Position numbers and translations under genes: made by a program
Assembly: GCA_963787185.1 (NCBI GenBank)
Contig: CAWBCC010000010.1
Coordinates: 186,001 to 250,000 of the forward strand
Direction: 5' to 3'
Source of the DNA: JAJXZP01 sp963787185
Lineage (GTDB): Bacteria > Spirochaetota > Spirochaetia > Treponematales > Rectinemataceae
Length of the DNA: 64,000 bases
The notes under the pieces: generated by a model
Told to the model about the DNA's origin: nothing
Databases searched by the model: none
The model's input: only the letters and a program-made list of their open reading frames with translations
Shown here: one piece after another, positions 60,051 to 64,000 of the stretch
Numbering within the stretch: position 1 is the stretch's first letter
Layout: each line of letters begins with the position of its first letter

Positions 60051-62456
60051 ATGGCTAGACGACTTCATGGTACGGCGTTTCTCGTGCTCGCGGCCACGGC
60101 CGTGATCGTCGTCTCCGCATGGGCTCTCGGCGCCCTCGGGGCCGTCGAGAAACTCGTCGGGCTCCCCGCCCTGGCGCTCGTCCTCGCGTTGCTTCCCGCC
60201 GCCGTCTCGGCCCTCGTCGTAATCGCCGCTGTGGAGTCCCGGATCATGGGAGTTTCCGCCCCGGTCGCCGACCTCGCCTCGGGCGAGAAGGATCTGACCA
60301 AGCGCATAAAGATCAGCGGCGACCGACTGGTGGGGCCTCTGTCCCGGGGAATCAACGTCTTCATCGCGAAGATCCACAACCTGATCATGCGCATGAAGAT
60401 GCTCAACGCGTCCACGAGGAGCACGAGCGGCCGCCTCGAGTCCGGCGCCTCGGAGCTCGCCTCGGCGACCGAGGAGATCGCGGCGAGCGTGGGCAGCATG
60501 AAGAGCAACGGCGAACTCCTGAGCAGGGACCTTTCCGCGGCCGAGCGGGCGGTCGAATCGATCCGGACCTCGATCCGCGAGGTCGTCGGCCAGATCGAGG
60601 CCCAGGGCTCGGCGGTGTCGAACTCCTCGAGCGCCGTGGAGGAGATGATCGCCTCGATCCAGAGCATCGCCGAGGTGTCGAAGGGAAGAGGCCGCTCGAT
60701 CGACGCGCTCTCCGAGCGCGCCCGGGCGGGCTCGGCCGACATGGAGCGGAGCCTCGAGGAGATGCGGGCGATCTCAGACGCCGCCGACACGATCGCCGAG
60801 TCCGCGAGCATCATCCAGCGCGTCGCGAATCAGACCAATCTCCTCGCCATGAATGCCGCCATCGAGGCCGCCCACGCCGGAGAGTACGGCAGGGGCTTCA
60901 GCGTGGTCGCCGACGAGATACGCAAGCTGGCCGAGACCACCGCCGTCAACTCCAAGGAAATCGCCGCGAGTCTCAAGGGCACGATCGCGCGCATCCACCG
61001 GGCCAACGAACTGGCCGTCCGGAGCTCCGAATCGGTCCGTTCCATGACCGAAACGATAGCCGACGTGGCCGGAGGGGTCGCCGAGATCGTCTCCGGACTC
61101 GACGAGATGCGCCTCGGCAGCGACCAGATAACCGCCTCCCTCGGCGAGCTCTCGGAGGCGACGACGAAGGTCCAGGCCTCGGCGAGGAGCATCGACGCCG
61201 AATCGGACCGCATCGAGTCCTCGATGCGGGGAGTCGCGGGCTTGTCCTCCCAGAGCGCCGCTTCCATGGAAGAGATGGGAAAAGCCGTGAACGATCTCCT
61301 CGAGGCATCCGGCGTCATCCGCGAGCTGGGCAGGGAGAATCTGCGCAACATCGAAGGCCTCGAGGCCGACCTCGCCCAGTTCGTCACCTTCGACGCGTCC
61401 GGCCTCAAGTCCGACGACGGCCAGCCCCTCCTCGTGTGGGACGAGGGGCGAAGGACCCCACCCTCCCGCCCTTCCCGGCCCGAATCCCTCCCCGAGTCCG
61501 ACGCGCGGCACTGGCACGATTACGAGTACGCCGGCTGGGGCGTGCAGAAGGCGGCGCTTCCGGTCTCGGGAGCCGAGGGAGCGAGAGGCAAGCGCGTCGC
61601 GAGCGTGAATCCCGTCTTCCACCCCTACTATCTGGCGCACAACGCGGGCATGAAGAAGGCCGCGGCCTTCTTCGGCATCGAGCTCGAGCTCTATCCTCTG
61701 CCCAAGGCCGACTCCGACAGAATCCAGGCCCAGCAGATCGATCAGGCGATCCGATCGGGCGCCGACCTCGTGGCCTTCGCCGCGAACGACGTGGGCAGGA
61801 GCGAGGCCCTCATCCGGAAGGTGTACGAGGCCGGAATACCGATCATCGCCTGCACGAACATGCCTTCCACGGCGGCCTTCCCCTACATCCTGGGCTACAC
61901 GGGGACCGACGAGTGGGGATCCTTCAGACTTCTCGCGCGCAAGCTGGCCGACGCCATGGGCAAGACGGGAGGCTACTGCATCGTGCAGCACGTCCCCGGC
62001 TCGGGCCCCTTCTTCGCCCGCACCTTCGCGCCCCTCACCGAACTGGCGTCCTACGCCCCCGGCATGTCCTGCCTCGAACGCGCCTACACCGAATTCGACC
62101 GCGCGAAGACGAAGGCCGCCGTCAAAGAATGGATTTCGAAGAGGGGCGCCTCGCTCGGCGGCATAATCTCGGCCGATCAGGGCACGGCTCTCCAGGGAAT
62201 CGTCGACGCGATCGAGGAATCGGGAAGGAAGGACATCGTCGTCGTGGCCCAAGGGCACTGCAAGATATCGCTCGACCTCGTCAAGGAGGGGAAGGTCCTC
62301 GCCACGACCTACCAGCCCGCCGAGACCGACGGCGCCCTTCCCATCGCCATGGCCGTCGACTACTTCAACGGCATCGACTTCAACCCGATCAAGTATCTGC
62401 CGGCGAGGCTCATCACCTCCGACAACGTCAAGGACTTCTATCCGGCTCCCTGGTAG
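60051..62456 (+). CDS. Methyl-accepting chemotaxis protein with C-terminal cytoplasmic sugar-binding domain
   Basis: 801 residues. Two hydrophobic segments (about 7-27 and 38-61) flank a periplasmic loop of only about ten residues, so there is no external sensor. A HAMP-like linker (62-112) and a long helical signalling domain follow; the CheA/CheW-contacting tip reads QTNLLAMNAAIEAAHAGEYG at 261-280. After about residue 500 a Pro/Ser-rich linker leads to a Peripla_BP_4 domain (514-801) with VNPVFHPYYLAHNAGMKKAA, ADLVAFAANDVGRS and GIISADQGTALQGIVDAIE, as in sugar-binding proteins. That domain must lie in the cytoplasm. The ATG at 60051 follows GAGGTGACG. It probably couples internal sugar level to chemotaxis. 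Confidence 0.88.
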   Translation: MARRLHGTAFLVLAATAVIVVSAWALGALGAVEKLVGLPALALVLALLPAAVSALVVIAAVESRIMGVSAPVADLASGEKDLTKRIKISGDRLVGPLSRGINVFIAKIHNLIMRMKMLNASTRSTSGRLESGASELASATEEIAASVGSMKSNGELLSRDLSAAERAVESIRTSIREVVGQIEAQGSAVSNSSSAVEEMIASIQSIAEVSKGRGRSIDALSERARAGSADMERSLEEMRAISDAADTIAESASIIQRVANQTNLLAMNAAIEAAHAGEYGRGFSVVADEIRKLAETTAVNSKEIAASLKGTIARIHRANELAVRSSESVRSMTETIADVAGGVAEIVSGLDEMRLGSDQITASLGELSEATTKVQASARSIDAESDRIESSMRGVAGLSSQSAASMEEMGKAVNDLLEASGVIRELGRENLRNIEGLEADLAQFVTFDASGLKSDDGQPLLVWDEGRRTPPSRPSRPESLPESDARHWHDYEYAGWGVQKAALPVSGAEGARGKRVASVNPVFHPYYLAHNAGMKKAAAFFGIELELYPLPKADSDRIQAQQIDQAIRSGADLVAFAANDVGRSEALIRKVYEAGIPIIACTNMPSTAAFPYILGYTGTDEWGSFRLLARKLADAMGKTGGYCIVQHVPGSGPFFARTFAPLTELASYAPGMSCLERAYTEFDRAKTKAAVKEWISKRGASLGGIISADQGTALQGIVDAIEESGRKDIVVVAQGHCKISLDLVKEGKVLATTYQPAETDGALPIAMAVDYFNGIDFNPIKYLPARLITSDNVKDFYPAPW

Positions 62457-62630
62457 GGCGTTCCTGCGAGGCCGCCGATGATGAGCCTGGCGCAATCGGC
62501 CCGGATCGATCGGAACGGGAGCGGAGTCGGTCGACGCTCGTGGAACGGCGGTTCCGATGTTACCTACCGGCCGATCGGGTGTTAGCCTAGCGGGGAGCCG
62601 CTGAACGCTCCACTCTCTTCCTTTGACCTG

Positions 62631-62678
62631 CCGCCCCGGGGAGCCTTTCGTACCTCCTTCCCCGGGGCGGTCTTTTTA
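62631..62678 (+). terminator. Rho-independent terminator of the chemoreceptor gene
   Basis: CCGCCCCGGGG (62631-62641) and CCCCGGGGCGG (62660-62670) form a perfect 11-bp stem with an 18-nt loop, followed by TCTTTTTATG. It lies 175 nt past the chemoreceptor stop. Confidence 0.88.
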
Positions 62679-62862
62679 TGCCTTGAAGCACGTTCAGGAC
62701 TGGGTAGCGTCGAATATCCGGCAAATGCCTGTCCAATGCGGACTGCATAAGCCCGGATCCGCCCCCGCCCCTCCGAAGGATCGTCGCCTAAGGCCCTGGA
62801 GCCGATGGGCTATCGCGGGCACGTGAAACTGAAACTTCACGTCCTTTCACCTGTGAAAAGTT

Positions 62863-62950
62863 GCGCGTGATCAACTTGGTGAGGGCGCGTGACCAACTTG
62901 GTCGAGGCGCGTGACCAACTTGGTCGAGGCGCGTGACCAACTTGGTGAGG
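62863..62950. repeat. Four tandem 22-bp repeats with palindromic cores
   Basis: Units at 62863-62884, 62885-62906, 62907-62928 and 62929-62950 share GCGCGTGACCAACTTGGT followed by CGAG or GAGG. Units 2 and 3 are identical and units 1 and 4 differ by one to three bases. Each contains the palindrome ACCAACTTGGT (unit 1 has one change). A degenerate fifth half (CCAAGTTGG) follows near 62959. The period of 22 bp is two helical turns, so bound proteins would lie on one face. Confidence 0.9.
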
Positions 62951-63280
62951 GTGGCCGCCCAAGTTGGCAGGGCTGATTTTCCAAGCCGGCAAGAGCGGCC
63001 GCACCACAGTATGGTCGGCCGGCGAAGTGTTATCGGGCACCGCATATCCACTGGCGAACGATTCATCCTTCACTCTCCAATGTCCGGCAAAGCTTCGATG
63101 CATATCGCCTCGGAGGTCAACAGGGATATTGAGCTTCTCTTTCCGGAGGCCGTGTCGCTAGAGATTTTTGACTATTTCCGCAGACACCATTCGTGGTTGC
63201 TGCAGAGAGCATTCTTGATTGTCGTAGAGAGTATTCTCGATTGCCGTAAAGACTTTTATCGACTGATTTAGAGATGTTTC
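62951..63280. other. Non-coding or decayed stretch with a short duplicated segment
   Basis: A plus-strand frame (62933-63271) includes ASEVNRDIELLFPEAVSLEI, which faintly recalls the N-terminus of some transposases, but I cannot support a gene. Near 63206-63250 a 22-bp unit (GAGAG-ATTCT-GATTG-CGTA) occurs twice in tandem with a few changes. Confidence 0.35.
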
Positions 63281-63309
63281 CAGTCTGAAAGCAAAAGGCT
63301 TTCAGACTG
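63281..63309 (-). terminator. 12-bp hairpin downstream of the beta-barrel gene
   Basis: CAGTCTGAAAGC (63281-63292) and GCTTTCAGACTG (63298-63309) pair perfectly with a 5-nt loop, about 90 nt past the stop of the leftward gene at 63401. It has T/A-rich flanks without a long U-run. Confidence 0.6.
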
Positions 63310-63400
63310 CTCCTGCCGAAGCTGTGAACCGTTCCTTCTGCGCGGGGGCGGGGCGGCCCATTCCCTACCCCGGGCGCCTCGGCGGCGGCCGGGAGGCGCG

Positions 63401-64000
63401 TCAGAGCCTGCTCGTAATCCCCACCTGCCCCGCGACATGAGGATCGTACTGGAAATTGCGATCTTCCAGATATATCCCCGCCATGAGGGCGGCATAGAAG
63501 GAGAGCCTTGGCGTGAAAGCCTTCGACGCTATGCCCACGGCCTGGAGCGCGTGGGATTCGTAGCCCGAGGCGGGCACGAAGAGTATGGAGTCGTTCAAGC
63601 CCAGCATGATCCCGGGAAGAATCGTCGCGAGCGCGTAGACGTTGTTGGTCAGCTCGGTGTCTCTCTTGGCGAGGACGCAATTGGCGTAGGTCTCGTAGAA
63701 GTAGCCCTCGCCGCCGTCCACGTCGAAGTACATGATCTGCAGCGTATCGGCGAAGGCGAAGGGGCCGAGCGCGAATTGGAGCGTGGGTGCGGCGGAGAGG
63801 ATGTACCCGGTCGTGTTCCTGGAGGGAAGGGAGGCGAGCGTCGAGGGGTCGAAGGCCGCATCGTAGCCCGACAGGTCGCGGAAACCGTAACCCAGGCCGC
63901 TGTAGTATCCCGCGAACTGGGCGGTGAAGGCGATGTCGAAAACGGCGATGGGCCTGATGTCGACGAAACCGCCTATGAAGTCGTACGCGGGCGAAAGATC
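63401..64000 (-). CDS. Outer-membrane beta-barrel protein, 5' end outside window
   Basis: About 199 residues are visible, from the right edge to a TGA at 63401. The sequence alternates polar and hydrophobic residues with aromatic girdles: YDFIGGFVDIRPIAVFDIAF, FAGYYSGLGYGF, QIMYFDVDGGEGYFYET, FYAALMAGIYLEDRNFQY and a final VAGQVGITSRL. This indicates a transmembrane beta-barrel C-terminus of unassigned family. Start and signal peptide lie beyond position 64000. Confidence 0.7.
   Translation of the reverse strand, partial: DLSPAYDFIGGFVDIRPIAVFDIAFTAQFAGYYSGLGYGFRDLSGYDAAFDPSTLASLPSRNTTGYILSAAPTLQFALGPFAFADTLQIMYFDVDGGEGYFYETYANCVLAKRDTELTNNVYALATILPGIMLGLNDSILFVPASGYESHALQAVGIASKAFTPRLSFYAALMAGIYLEDRNFQYDPHVAGQVGITSRL

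Noticed and set aside
60119..62590. Very long open frame (about 820 codons) overlapping the chemoreceptor gene on the same strand, and a 570-codon frame opposite it (60774-62495)
   Set aside because: Both are Arg/Gly/His-rich shadows produced by high GC and codon bias of the real gene; no motifs or ribosome sites.
62863..62950. Tandem repeats considered as a CRISPR array
   Set aside because: The 22-bp units are contiguous with no spacers and no cas genes are nearby.
62933..63271. Open frame with a transposase-like phrase near the tandem repeats
   Set aside because: The start lies inside the repeat array and the similarity is too faint to support a gene.
1..64000. Search for tRNA or rRNA genes and prophage modules
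   Set aside because: No cloverleaf-like or rRNA-like segments and no phage structural or integrase genes were recognised.

Overview
The window looks like a carbohydrate-uptake and catabolism region from a didermic bacterium, most likely a free-living or host-associated member of the Spirochaetota (moderate confidence). The lines of evidence are inner- and outer-membrane proteins together (beta-barrels, a lipobox lipoprotein, a FecR-domain protein), fragments of an OmpA-type protein of the kind I associate with treponemes and spirochaetes, a chemoreceptor, and an unusually dense set of ribose/xylose-type ABC importers. I found no rRNA, tRNA or CRISPR array.

Layout. 1-1196: edge-truncated secreted phosphoesterase. 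1514-11577: divergent pentose-type system. A four-gene ABC importer (two permeases, one double ATPase, one binding protein) faces a GntR/LacI regulator, a transketolase and an FGGY (xylulo)kinase. 11578-15264: decayed strip with a glyoxalase stub, a 97-bp MITE, an SDR remnant, an intact AraC/NmrA-type divergent pair and an OmpA remnant. 15305-24501: one long leftward operon encoding ATPase, permease, binding protein, ManA-like isomerase, FucU-like mutarotase, a PfkB kinase fused to a HAD phosphatase, an unrecognised 371-aa protein and a GmhA-like isomerase. Its likely GntR/LacI regulator follows at 25062-26135. 26809-29396: mannitol-1-phosphate dehydrogenase gene split by an IS256-family element with an exact 9-bp target duplication. 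29544-29641: second MITE copy. 29645-35405: binding protein, ATPase, permease, UroD-family protein and a signal-less binding protein. 35778-42689: sugar isomerase/epimerase, rhamnulokinase-like kinase, ATPase, permease and binding protein, divergent from an RpiR regulator at 43124. Fragments of paralogous binding-protein genes sit at two junctions here.

44613-47680: four-gene envelope operon (small exported protein, beta-barrel, FecR protein, lipoprotein). 48665-50136: folate one-carbon pair (cyclodeaminase and FolD). 50344-51479: two MarR regulators. 51560-52827: frameshifted secreted protein. 52886-55886: leftward operon of an ADP-dependent sugar kinase, a class II aldolase and a DeoR regulator. 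It is divergent from a MalEFG-type importer at 56234-59432. 59487-59837: deleted cysteine synthase. 60051-62456: chemoreceptor carrying a cytoplasmic C-terminal sugar-binding-protein domain. 62863-62950: four 22-bp tandem palindromic repeats. 63401-64000: edge-truncated beta-barrel.

The genes fall into about five uptake-plus-catabolism modules, each with its own regulator. Interspersed mobile elements and gene stubs show active rearrangement. The most unusual items are the chemoreceptor/binding-domain fusion, the kinase-phosphatase fusion operon, the ADP-dependent kinase/aldolase module and the UroD-type gene inside a sugar-transport operon.
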